Assembly: GCF_027943255.1 (NCBI RefSeq)
Contig: NC_072895.1
Coordinates: forward strand, 34,322,001-34,386,000
Reading direction: 5' to 3'
Length of the DNA: 64,000 bases
From: Anastrepha obliqua
Taxonomy: Eukaryota > Arthropoda > Insecta > Diptera > Tephritidae
Part shown: in pieces, positions 46,141 through 55,754 of the stretch
How positions within the stretch are numbered: the first letter of the stretch is position 1
Layout: each line of letters opens with the position of its first letter
Notes under the pieces: model-generated
Told to the model about the DNA's origin: nothing
Databases searched by the model: none
Seen by the model: only the letters and a program-made list of their open reading frames with translations
Position numbers and translations under genes: made by a program

Positions 46141-47834
46141 TTCATTATTGCATACGAAGTGAGGTGGGAGGGCTTGGTAGTTGTATCGCGGTTTGTTGCA
46201 TTCAAAAAATAAACACACATGCCTACAACGCAAACTCTCACCAACACGACCATCTCCTCATTCACATATGCACCCATGAGAAAGTATCAGACACGATTGT
46301 GGGGTAAGAGCGAGATGGCTTTGAAAGGAATAGTAAATGAGCAGTATTAATAGACACCGAAGAAAATGGCGGCGGTTAGAGCGAGAGCACAATATGTGCG
46401 CATGCAGCGGCAACGCCTCCTAAATTTGCTGGCTGAACATGTTTTCCTTTGCTTAGCTCATTGTTGCGAAGATTTTGTGCCGATCCATCGAGTCAACGGT
46501 ACCTATACCTGTTTGGTGGTTAGCTGGCTGGCTGACTGGCTAACGGCTGCTGCTGTTGCTGTTGTTTGTCTCACAGTGTGTCTGTGTGTCCGTGTGTTGG
46601 CGTACGAATGAGCATACGTTACTAGTTGGGTATCTCTATTCTGTTGTGCTGCTCACATTAAAACTGGCAGCTTGCCATTGTTGTAGTTGTTATTAGCTTT
46701 GTATGACGCGTCGCTTCTGCTACTCCGCACCCTAACTTCCAATCCTGCATCGTCATCGTCATCGCCGTCGTCGTTGTAGTAGTCGTTGTAGTTGTCGTTG
46801 TCGTTGTCGGCTTGGTAGTCAGCTCAGTTACAGGCCATTATTTGATTTTGTTTGTTGACGGTCGCGACAACGACTATTTGAGTGCTCGATCCCAGCAACG
46901 CCGTCACGAGAACGCAAAACGAGTTTGGTGAAACGGGTCCGATAATTTACACGCAGGCGTCGCCGCAGCAGCCGCACCAACAACACCAGCAGCTGCTGCA
47001 TTGGCAGCATCGGTAGCAATACAACGGTAGCAGTGGCACCACCAGCAACAGTGGCTATCACAAACGCAGAAGCGGTGGCAGTTAATTGGCATTCGCCTAC
47101 TTGCAAAGCTTACCTACGTGTAGACGCGCAATAACCCCGTCGCAAAGTAGCACCGATCCGATCCGTTCGTTGTTCAGTGCATAAACCGCGGCCGCATCAA
47201 TGTCCTATCCGGTTCCGATTGCCTGCGAGATCATTGCTGCGGATTAATTCGCAAGTCAACCGCGTTATAGGAATGAACGGCTTGATTGGTGGCCACGTCC
47301 CAATAGGCTAACGGTGCTGTGCAGTTAAGTGTGAAATCGTACGATCAGACAGCAAAAGTGTTGGAAAATCGAATAGCAAAACAAAAACAAAAATTTATCA
47401 CTCGTCTAATAACAACGCGCAACTGTTTAAATGAGTGCTGTGATTTAAATTAAATATAAAAAAATTTTACATCTACGTACATCTTAGATGAATTCTACTG
47501 CAAATCAAAACAACAAAAGATGTCCATGAAAAATGAAGTGTGCTTCTGCGCCAGCTAGAAATCGTTACAATCGATTCGATTAAGTTTTTGATGTGTTTAG
47601 TGAACTTGATTTATCATACACACATACATATAGTACATACATACGCACATACACATGCACGTATTGTTAAATTATCTTTCGTTTGGTGTTGCGAGCTCCA
47701 GCGCATAACAGATTTATAGCTGTTGTTGTTCTCCTTGTCGCTCTTGTCGCTTTTGCCGCCGCCGCTGAAAATTACACAAAACTCGTGGCCCGGAATAGTA
47801 TGCGAAATTGTTCACAGTGGATTCAACGAATAAA
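46141..47834 (+). promoter_or_regulatory. Probable Optix upstream region and 5' UTR
   Basis: This GC-richer stretch lies directly before the Optix start codon and is free of recognised transposons. TTCAGTGC at 47173-47180 and CTCAGTTA at 46823-46830 fit the fly initiator consensus TCAGT but no good downstream element could be placed, so the transcription start is open. If 47.2 kb is transcribed, two short upstream frames would precede Optix: 47200-47247 (16 codons) and 47273-47311 (13 codons). A TTGTTCACAG at 47807-47816 could be a splice acceptor. All of this is inference from position. Confidence 0.4.
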
Positions 47835-48118
47835 ATGGCCGTTGGACCGACGGAGGGCAAGCAACCTCCTTCAGAGACATTCTCGCCCACACATCAGATT
47901 ATAGCACCCAGCCCAATATTGGCAGTGCCGACGCTCGCCTTCTCCGCCGCGCAAGTGGAAATCGTCTGCAAAACCCTGGAGGACTCCGGGGACATAGAGC
48001 GTTTGGCGCGCTTCCTATGGAGTCTACCGGTGGCCTTGCCGAATATGCATGAAATATTGAATTGTGAAGCCGTACTCAGGGCGCGGGCGGTTGTGGCCTA
48101 TCACGTCGGAAATTTCAG
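47835..48118 (+). CDS. Optix: Optix (Six3/6-class homeobox protein), first coding exon
   Basis: The exon encodes residues 1-94 and two bases of codon 95. It starts [12 protein letters not shown], passes a short Pro/Ser linker (SFSPTH-like, [12 protein letters not shown]) and enters the SIX domain at ~34 with [19 protein letters not shown], then [20 protein letters not shown] and [19 protein letters not shown]. These blocks are as I know them from Drosophila Optix, almost residue for residue. The SIX domain binds partner proteins and helps the homeodomain bind DNA; Optix acts in the nucleus in eye and head development. The homeodomain is encoded by later exons outside the window. ATG 47835 has a good AAAATGG context; an ATG nine codons upstream (47808) lies in frame but adds no conserved residues. 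The exon ends CAG before GTGGGA. Confidence 0.95.
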
Positions 48119-48124
48119 GTGGGA
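48119..48124 (+). other. Splice donor of the Optix exon
   Basis: The protein similarity stops after GNFR, at CAG|GTGGGA. Splitting codon 95 as AG|G would rejoin to Arg and keep the frame into the conserved ELYAI continuation expected in Optix. The frame read through the donor soon ends at 48194. Confidence 0.85.
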
Positions 48125-49766
48125 AATATATACCTACGCAATTATAAAATATACATACGTATGTAGGTGTGCACATACAATGATTTTCGTGTAATAGATA
48201 GCACTACATATGCCTATCATACATATGCACACACGCACATATTCAGTAAAAGCTTCCACAGGCGGACTCTCATTTGGCGCGTTTGGCTGGCTACAGGAGC
48301 TGCCGCTGATTAGCCACTCAATTGCACCAAAAGCACAACGTAAAATTTGTCAATCGCCCAGTCACAAAAGATGCTCGCTTAGGGGGGCAAGGGGAGCTTT
48401 TACTGTGTATGCATGCGTGGTGAAATTTTCTTAAGTTGCGAAAAAGTGGCATCAAACACAAAAGTTGTGGTACATTAAAAACTGCTATGGAGTACGATTA
48501 TAAAAATATTCCTACTCCGTTCAAATTGAGAGTTATTTTTTTAAGTTTTAGAATCGCTGCGGCAAAATACACTTATGAACCCGTCACAATGGATACGTTG
48601 CGTCCGTTGGGGCAACGCGCTTGACTGACAGCTAAATAGTTTATGTGTTTTTGAGCCGAGGGCGCCATGCCGGAATGCACAAAAACTGACAACTTTCTAC
48701 TTTTGTTGTACGTCAAGTGCGTACGGCATAATGGCAACTGTTTAAAGAAGAACAATTTTGTAACGCGCAAATTTTTATCAATAATGCTTTTTATCATATA
48801 AAATGCAGAAAATGAATGGAATTTAAATTAATTGACTCCGTTCAAATGCACCCTCATATTTTCGATAAAAGCTCGAACAAGTAGAAAAACGGCTAGGTTT
48901 AGCCAAGTTGTCCTGGTAAATGAATGTGCATACCAATCCCGATTATGGTCGAACTCGCCGTCTGCGACTACCATAAATTCTATTAAAACCACTTTCACTT
49001 CAGTAAGCATTAATTTATAAAAATATATTGTATTTCACAACCAACAAAAACTTCTTTATACACCACGAAATATGGCATTTGCTTTCACGACAGGAACATC
49101 TGCTACATTTTTTCGTTTATATGCGACAATATTTTCATTGTGGCATCACCGTACGTTTCACACATCACGTCAGTCAAATGCGTTGGCGCAACGTACGCAA
49201 CGGACCCATTGTAAGAGGTCTATTAGGCCAAATTTGTTTAGCGATTTACGCTTAATCTCTTATATGAACTCAAGCTAGTGCCTCTAGTGCGGCGCTTTTT
49301 ATTTATTGAATAGCCAGAAGTTACGCAGAGCTAAATCAGGAAGCAGTGGCCGTGCAGCCGGCGGGAACAATCAATTTGAGGACGGCGGATTATCATTGTA
49401 AAATGCTAAGAGTTCTCCCGCCATAAATGTAGACTTTTTAACGCTGTAACTAAATTATAAAAAAAAAATTTGAAATTTACAAATTAAATTTAAAATTTAT
49501 AGACTGTTAAAAACATGAAATATTTTAATATATTCAAAGCGTGGCAGTACTGGTTATATTAGAAACGAAAGAATTCGTAACAAAATCTGCGACTTTTTCG
49601 AGTATTGGTCAAGGGTGCAGAAATATTAATTTAATACATTGGGGTCATACTGGGTCTACTACAGAATTTTGCTGCTCCCAAATTTTCATATCGTCTATCA
49701 AAATTCAAAATATGACTTGAAGCCAATGTTATGATACATATTGACATCCATACATATATATGATAC
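48119..49766 (+). other. Start of the Optix intron, no coding feature
   Basis: Contains TACA/CACA microsatellite-like runs at 48150-48240. No later Optix exon was seen here or in the remaining window. The frames at 48832-49278 have no recognised domain. Confidence 0.5.
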
Positions 49767-51640
49767 TTAGTCCTGCCATAAGTTCTGTTACAAGTTAACT
49801 CTGTTATAGGTATGAAATTAGAATACTTTTTTAATGAAGCTAAATAGTTTTATTTAATCACGCAAATATTAAAAAAAAAATATTTTAATTTTCATTCGAA
49901 ATGGTCACCATTTGCTTTTACACAGGCCTTCACACGATTCGGCCATTCAGCTATTGCAGCACGCACGGTTTCCATCGATATTGACGTCGCAGCTCAAACC
50001 AAAGATTATTTGAGACTCTCCAAATGTCTATGAGGTCTTCGACAGGCTATGTTCTCTAATTCCGACCAAAAACTGTAGTCCAATAGATTCAGATCTGGAC
50101 TTTCAGACGGCCAATCTTCTGCGGCTATGAACTCAGGAATACTGGTTTTTAGTCACTGCTATGTGGTTTTTGCCTTATGAGCTGGAACGGAATTTTGCTG
50201 GAAGATCCATTGCTCTCCATTGACTCTCTCCATTGTCGGCTGGCACGGTACCAAAATCAACATTGAATGTGTCAAAACTTATAAGCTCTTTCGACACGAA
50301 TAAACTTAGTATTTCACTGAAACAAAAATACATTATTATTTTATCCTTATATATATTGTCCAATTACAAACCGGTAAGCGGGTATGCCTTCCAGTTTTTT
50401 ATTTTTCGACCATCATATCACTCTGTTCGTTGTCATACGCTGCTAATACGCAGTATAACACATCTCAAATCAATTTTTCCTTTTGCTCTTTTCTTGTTCT
50501 GGAGTCAATTCGACAGATGACAAAGCGGCGGCTACCAGAGCAGCTGCTTTGATTTCATCTTCACGCTTCTTTTTATTTTCCTCACTAAATTTTTTTTTCT
50601 CCTCTTCAGTCAACTCTGCTACTGCGGGTGCTGGACGTGTGGGTTCAGCAATTGCTTGTTGGTGCGCGAGGTTTTCAAGAACGAACTATCTCGGTCCAAC
50701 CGAATCATTAAATTGTAAAATTTCAAATTTAAGTCGTGCTGTGTTGCGTAATCGAAGAATTTTGAGCTTATCTTCTTGGCAATGCTCCTCAGACATCCTC
50801 CTGGTACACTCTTTCCCCGGTCTTAACCCCTTTTTCGCAGAAATGAAGAGATGTAACGCCTTTACAAGACACTTCCCACCAAACCATTACGGATGCTGAA
50901 TGGTGGCCACGCTGAACGCTTGAAACAATATTTTTCGCGTCTTTAGAAGTTTTAACATAGATTTTGTTGTTTTGCTTATTAAAAACTTCTTCGGCAGTGA
51001 AAATTTTCTCATCTGTGAAAAGAATATATTCATGGCCGTTGACCGCGCGCCATGCTGTAGCAGTTAAATTTACCCTGCCAGTGTAGTGTAAATCATCGGT
51101 CGTCTTCGTCTAGCTCATCTAACGGTAGGCTGAGGAAACTTGCTGTGTTGACTGGTTGGATCCAGAGGAAGAGGGGTGTTAGATGAATGGGCTTGATGGG
51201 GCATGTGAAAAGGTGGTTAGTGTCGTGCGGGATGCCTTCACATTTCGGGATCACGTGCCATCGAAGAAACTGCTTTCATGTGGAGATCATCTCTAATTAG
51301 TCTTGACATGGGTCTGGTCGATACATTCAGTTCCCTGGACATGATTTTCTGCTTTCTAATGAGATTTCTGCGAATTATTTCTCGCACTGCTTTTATGGCT
51401 GCACTGGTTCGAACTGCGGGAGGACGTCTACTTCTTTTTCTGTCTGTCACTTCAGACATTTGGGAAAAACGACTGATTGTGCGGTAAGCAAACATCCTCG
51501 AAATATTAAGTTTTTTCCGCAATTCGTAAATCTCACTTGCACTTTTACCATAATTTTTTAATTCAATCCTTGCAATGCGATTTTCCTTAGCTCCTCACTC
51601 CATTGCAAACAAGCAAAATTTGCCATGAAACTGAGTATAA
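49767..51640 (-). mobile_element. DD37D mariner-like transposon with a foreign insert
   Basis: Minus strand: the N-terminal helix-turn-helix region is open at 51522-51238 (RKKLNISRMFAYRTISRFSQ, IRRNLIRKQKIMSRELNVST), followed by FTDEKIFT-type and VFNKQNNKIYVK (~50960) and GHHSASVMVWWEVS and KGVKTGERVYQEDV. At about 50798 this stops and an unrelated sequence runs to ~50228. The element then resumes with WIFQQNSVPAHKAKTT (second-Asp position, Asn) and PDLNLLDYS (third Asp) and ends RVKACVKANGDHFE near 49890. TAGTCCTGCCATAAGTTCTG at 49768 may be its terminal repeat. Confidence 0.8.
50228..50798 (-). other. Foreign insert in the DD37D element with a 112-codon frame of unknown origin
   Basis: On the minus strand, 50794 to 50476 reads as one frame with a single internal stop (TAG near 50690): MSEEHCQEDKLKILRLRNTA, LKFEILQFNDSVGPR, stop, FVLENLAHQQAIAEPTRPAP, AVAELTEEEKKKFSEENKKK, then KREDEIKAAALVAAALSSVE and a normal stop. 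The composition (charged, Ala-rich, probably helical or coiled coil) looks like a real protein but I do not recognise it. The ATG may be made by the junction itself, so the true start may be missing. About 250 bp of AT-rich sequence follow. It could be a retrocopy or a captured gene piece. No poly-A or duplication was clear. Confidence 0.45.
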
Positions 51641-51784
51641 TTTATGAGTAGACAATGCATACGAACGAAAGCAAAAATAATGGAACTTTTTTCTGCGAAT
51701 TTGTACTCGCCGTATGCATTGTAATATTTGTCACAGAATTTTTGGCAAAACACACCTTGATCAATAAGTTTCAGGAATATATTC

Positions 51785-52050
51785 AGAAAATTCAGAATAC
51801 GATGTTTTTCCTCAAAAGTGATATTATATTATCGCCTTCAAAGTACTCCTCACCAACTGCAACCCACTTATGCCAGCGTTTGATCCAGTTTTCGAATCAT
51901 TTCTGGAACTCTATTTTCGGTAAAGTCATCACATCCGGCTTCGGTTTTACCATTACATCGTTTCAGCTGATAAAACACGTTCCCCGTAGTGATCAAACGG
52001 TTTTGACCGAGTCAACAGAAAAAAACACAGGGAGGCATATCAAGTGAGTT
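51785..52050 (-). mobile_element. mariner C-terminal fragment
   Basis: The minus strand gives WIKRWHKWVAVGEEYFEGDN, the typical mariner C-terminus, near 51830-51900. Little else is left. Confidence 0.55.
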
Positions 52051-52129
52051 CGATGGCTACTGGATAGTATTCGGTGGTTCTTGGTCTAACCGATAATGAT
52101 GGCACTGTGCGGCTCAGTTGACTTAGACC

Positions 52130-53170
52130 ATTACCTATCGGTTGCTCCTGGAACTTTTCGATCAAGGTGGTAGATATTTCTTTTGTTTGTAAAGTTCGCT
52201 TGTACTGATTTTGTTTCGAACAGTTTTATGTTCGACATTCTGGCCATTGCGTTATTTATCAATCGTTGCTTGTAGTTTTTCAGTTGATATGCGCTCGCTT
52301 TCACCAACGGAGAGTATATGCGTATCGTCCGCAAATGCTGCGTTTTTGCTGGATTCAGGAACGGAAATATCTGAAGTGTGTAACAAGTACGAAATAGGTC
52401 CGAGTATGCTACCTTGCGGGACTCCTGCATTAATTTTCTTTATGTTTGACCGGGCCTGTTCATGCTTTATTCATGCTATCAGAAGTATTGTTTTAGGTGG
52501 GTAGCTTAGTTCCTCCTGCCATACCTTTCGAACGCTCGAGCGACATCGAGAAAAATGGCGGAAAAATTTGCTCCAGAGATTCTTCTGTTGCATTGACTAG
52601 TCTATGCACTTGGTCTATCGTAGAATGAATTTCTTTAAGCTCAAATTGGTGAGTAGGTCTGTCTTCTTTGAGCGCGATAATTTCTTTTAAGCGGGTGGCA
52701 AATAGCGTCCCAAAACGTTTTCCCAACAATGGAAGTAAAGAGATTGGGCAGTAAGAAGCTGCTTCATTTGCATTTTTCCTGGTTTGGGAATCATTATAAA
52801 TTCCAATAATTTCCATTTTAATGGTGTGCAAGTGTGATATATTTTAAACGAATGAAGGCATTCATGATCACAGTTAATTTATCCAATGCGGCAGGTGTTA
52901 GGTTTTTAGAACTTCTGCTGTTATCAGGTCAAGACCGTGGCCTTTCTTTCTTTCTTCTTTCAGTTTAAAGATTTGAGAAATTATTTCCAAGAGCGTGAAT
53001 AGTAGAATTTCGCAGGATTCTGGGACAACAGACGGTGGGATAAAACTATTAATTATTTCTTCAGGTTGAAATATCCTTTGAAGGTGTTGCGCAAACACTT
53101 CAGTCTTCCCGATATCGTTTTTTTGCCAAAATTCGAGAGTTATTTGCTTCTTTAATTGAAGGATTGTGGA
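52130..53170 (-). mobile_element. Jockey-type LINE, reverse-transcriptase domain
   Basis: The minus strand reads, from 53098 down: VFAQHLQRIFQP-like, KLKEERKKGHGLDLITAEVL, then (52831-52493) KNANEAASYCPISLLPLLGK, THQFELKEIHSTIDQVHRLV, FSMSLERS, then AGVPQGSILGP and AAFADDTHILSVGESERIS near 52340. These are the ordered RT blocks of the Jockey clade, including the FADD catalytic centre. The element is broken by frameshifts and lacks endonuclease and 3' end. Confidence 0.85.
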
Positions 53171-53174
53171 TGAT

Positions 53175-53880
53175 TAGTTTCTTCATGCCCGCTTTCCGAA
53201 GTGAATAATTGGATTTCTTGTCAGCTGAAAGGTGTTGTGAATTTTTTTTTAGCATTTTGCCTTTGTATTCTTGTAATTTGGCTTTCAGCAGCTTAGTTTA
53301 TTTATTAAGCTCAGTTTTTAATGGTGGGAATCTTTTTTGCTTATTTTTCCTTTTTTGTTGATGGGTCATAGTATTTCATGTTGATTACGTTGTGGTATAT
53401 ATTTTCGTTTAAATGTTGGAGTATTGATGGAAAATGTTGTTTTTCAAGTCCCACCAAATACACAGTAGAACTTTGCTGTCCGTTATGCTAAAAACAGTGA
53501 ACGACGTAAACGCAGTCCCCTGTCAGCTGTTACGATCAAACTAATGAGAACCCCATGTAAATGAAAAATTCCTTCCTTCCGTATCGTAGTATCGTAGATT
53601 TTATTTCACGATTTTTAAAACTTCCCGTAGAACCCTGTCAGCTGATTGCTCTCTTACCACACAGTGTTGCCAAGCAGTACATTTCGAAATCATTTACAAC
53701 AAAAACTATGAAAAATTAAAAACACTGTTGAATAATATTAATTATAGATAAATTTACTATTTGCATTTGTTGGTTTTTGGCTTTGGTTTATTAAACAATG
53801 AAAAATTTTAACTCCAACATTGTGTAGATACAACCAAACACATACACACACAAACCGATGTATTGTGTAAATATGTACAA
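53175..53880. other. Unassigned DNA
   Basis: 53440-53530 repeats part of the mellifera mariner fragment next to it (GCTAAAAACAGTGAACGACG occurs here and, similarly, near 53960 inverted). The rest is featureless. Confidence 0.35.
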
Positions 53881-53884
53881 TAAT

Positions 53885-54105
53885 TAAAAGAACGCAGTTG
53901 TTCTCACGGGATGAGTTTTTGTGCTCGTCAGGGGCTGCGGTAAGGGACTGCCTACGTCGTTCACTGTTTTCAGCATAAGTCCTGGTTTAGCCACTCTTTG
54001 TCCACGATCGTTTTCACCAGTCACCATCCGTTTAAGAAATGGGTCGATTTCTATCAAGAAAACTGTTTTTCTGTCATGAAAAATGTCTTCATAAAACAGC
54101 ATTCG
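53885..54105 (-). mobile_element. mellifera-type mariner fragment
   Basis: Minus: EIDPFLKRMVTGENDRGQRV and AKPGLMLKTV are the region around the first catalytic Asp of a mellifera-type transposase; here the Asp of VTGDEKW is lost in a deletion. Confidence 0.6.
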
Positions 54106-54122
54106 CTATTCAGAGGCGGTGA

Positions 54123-54180
54123 AAAATTGTAGGTCCCTCCATTTGTGGAACGGCATCAATACACGTCGGCATTAAGAAAA
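54123..54180 (+). repeat. SINE fragment
   Basis: TTGTAGGTCCCTCCATTTGT and GGAACGGCATCAA match the SINE body; the flanks do not continue. Confidence 0.65.
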
Positions 54181-54399
54181 ACTTTTCTAGTGTAAGCATC
54201 TCATACGATTCAAAATGGCCCAAAATGAGCTTGATAAAGTACTTTCATGGTATATTTGATTACTAAATAAACTATTTTTGATTATTTCGAAATGCTACCA
54301 AATTACTTTCATCAAGTATTTTTCTCCTTTGAAGACATCTTATTTTACCTCTGATTGTTGTCTGAGATCGGTCAGTATAATTTTGAACTTAGAAGTTAT

Positions 54400-54760
54400 T
54401 TTTGAATGAGAATCTCTCTTGCCAACAAGTGCTGCTATGGAGTAAGTAGGGAATTGAGTAATAAATTAACAAAACTAAAACTCTATAAGGCTCTCATCAT
54501 ACCCGTCCTAACGTATGGCACAGAAGCTTGGACGATGACAATATCCGATGAAGCGTCACTTGAAGTGTTTGAGAGAAAAATTCTGCGGAGAATTTTTGGA
54601 CGCTTGCACGTTGGCGGTGGCAAGTATCGTAGACGATGGAACAATGAGTTGTATGAGCTTTGCGGCGACATAGACATAGTGCAGCGGTTAAAGATCCAGT
54701 GGCTTCGTTGGTTGAGTCATGTTGTTCGAATGAATACAAATCCTTCGGCCTCTAGATAAA
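54400..54760 (+). mobile_element. LINE reverse-transcriptase C-terminal fragment
   Basis: The frame 54406-54759 is open for 117 codons: LKLYKALIIPVLTYGTEAWT, LEVFERKILRRIFGRLHVGG, KYRRRWNNELYELCGDIDIV, WLRWLSHVVRMN. It is the same kind of region as in 24391-25110 and 62425-62900. The RT catalytic centre is not included. Confidence 0.8.
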
Positions 54761-55035
54761 AAGGGCTTCAAATTAATCTGTGGAGCACTTACAGGTCACT
54801 TTGTCTATAATAGACACTTTAACACAATAGGGTTATCTAGTACAAGATTATGCAGATTCTGCTGTGATGAAGAGGAGACTTTGGAACACTTAATCACCAC
54901 CTGTGAGGCATTAGGTCACTGGAGACATAAAATCCTGGGCTTGTACCTACTAGAGGAGGAGGTGCAATTGCTCCCTCCTAAGGAGCTGGCTCGATTCCTC
55001 GGTATATTAAATAATAGTAAATAATTAAGCAATTA
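54761..55035 (+). mobile_element. LINE 3' end with zinc knuckle (RNase H-bearing type)
   Basis: KKGFKLICGALTGHFVYNRH, LSSTRLCRFCCDEEETLEHL, ITTCEALGHWRHKIL and PPKELARFLGILNNSK follow one another in a single frame and end at a stop at about 55024. The C..C...H....C pattern of the terminal zinc knuckle is intact. It is a different element from the RT piece before it. Confidence 0.75.
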
Positions 55036-55119
55036 GATTAATCTGGTCGCAGTGCATAAAGGCCTTATCCTAACTCGTACAACCGTTACCATTAACAACC
55101 CTCCGGCTCTGAAAGTATT

Positions 55120-55375
55120 CGATGAGGCAATTTTCCTACTATTTTTGCTTCGAAAAAATTATTTTTTCGAAAAATCGAAAACTTGTATTCACATGGAAAA
55201 TAATATCATAAAAAAGATGTGTGCAAAATTTCAGGCAAATCGTTCAATAACTTTTCGAGTTATCGTGCACGCCAATTCGAAAAATATAGTTGTGAGAAAA
55301 ACGCGTCTGAAGTTTGAATACATGAAAATTCCTCTCCCAGCGCTCGAATGCAAAGAATAGAGTCGTCACGGTTGA
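55120..55375 (-). repeat. Fragment of the TTAA-flanked family, inverted
   Basis: TGTGAGAAAAACGCGTCTGA at 55291 is the reverse complement of the TTTAAACGCGTTTTTCTCA block of that family; TTTTTCGAAAAATCGAAAAC near 55160 fits its AT-rich left part. Confidence 0.4.
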
Positions 55376-55387
55376 CGATCTATTATA

Positions 55388-55749
55388 AAGTGTGGTTAAG
55401 TTTCAAGGCCCGATGTTGATTTTGAATAAAATACAATTTTCTTAGAAAATTATTGTCATTTCTCTTTATTATGATAATATTAATATGACTCAATTATGTA
55501 TGGAGCAAAATATCGGCCAAATGGCACACCTCCATCCGATGGTCCAAATTTTCGATGACGCTGAGGCATAATTGAGGTTCTATGCCGTTAATGTGCCGAA
55601 TTATCTCATCCTTTAGCTCTTGAATTGTTGCTGGTTTATCGACGTACACCTTTTCTTTCAAATAGCCCCAAAGAATGAAGTCCAACGGTGTCGTTGACGT
55701 TTAGGTGTGGTTCACATTCAACATCGGCCCTTGAAATTTAACCACCCTT
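55388..55749 (-). mobile_element. MITE-like deletion derivative of rosa-like mariner, lineage 1 (copy 2)
   Basis: 362 bp, flanked by TA (55386-55387, 55750-55751), ends AAGTGTGGTTAAGTTTCAAG and the inverted CCACCCTT. The minus strand keeps FILWGYLKEKVYVDKPATIQ, ELKDEIIRHINGIEPQL and the C-terminus. The deletion junction (GGTGTCGTTGACGTTTAGGT) is the same as in 3757-4107. The C-terminal part differs between the two (this copy keeps ENLDHRMEVCH), so neither is a copy made from the other by segmental duplication. Confidence 0.9.
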
Positions 55750-55754
55750 TATAA

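Noticed and set aside
46828..47106. Ala/Val-rich minus-strand frame upstream of Optix
   Set aside because: It comes from CAG/GCAGCA-type trinucleotide runs read in antisense; no domain.
47683..47904. Frame with a signal-peptide-like hydrophobic stretch overlapping the Optix start
   Set aside because: It opens on TTG, has no ATG before the hydrophobic part, and overlaps the strongly conserved Optix exon in another frame.
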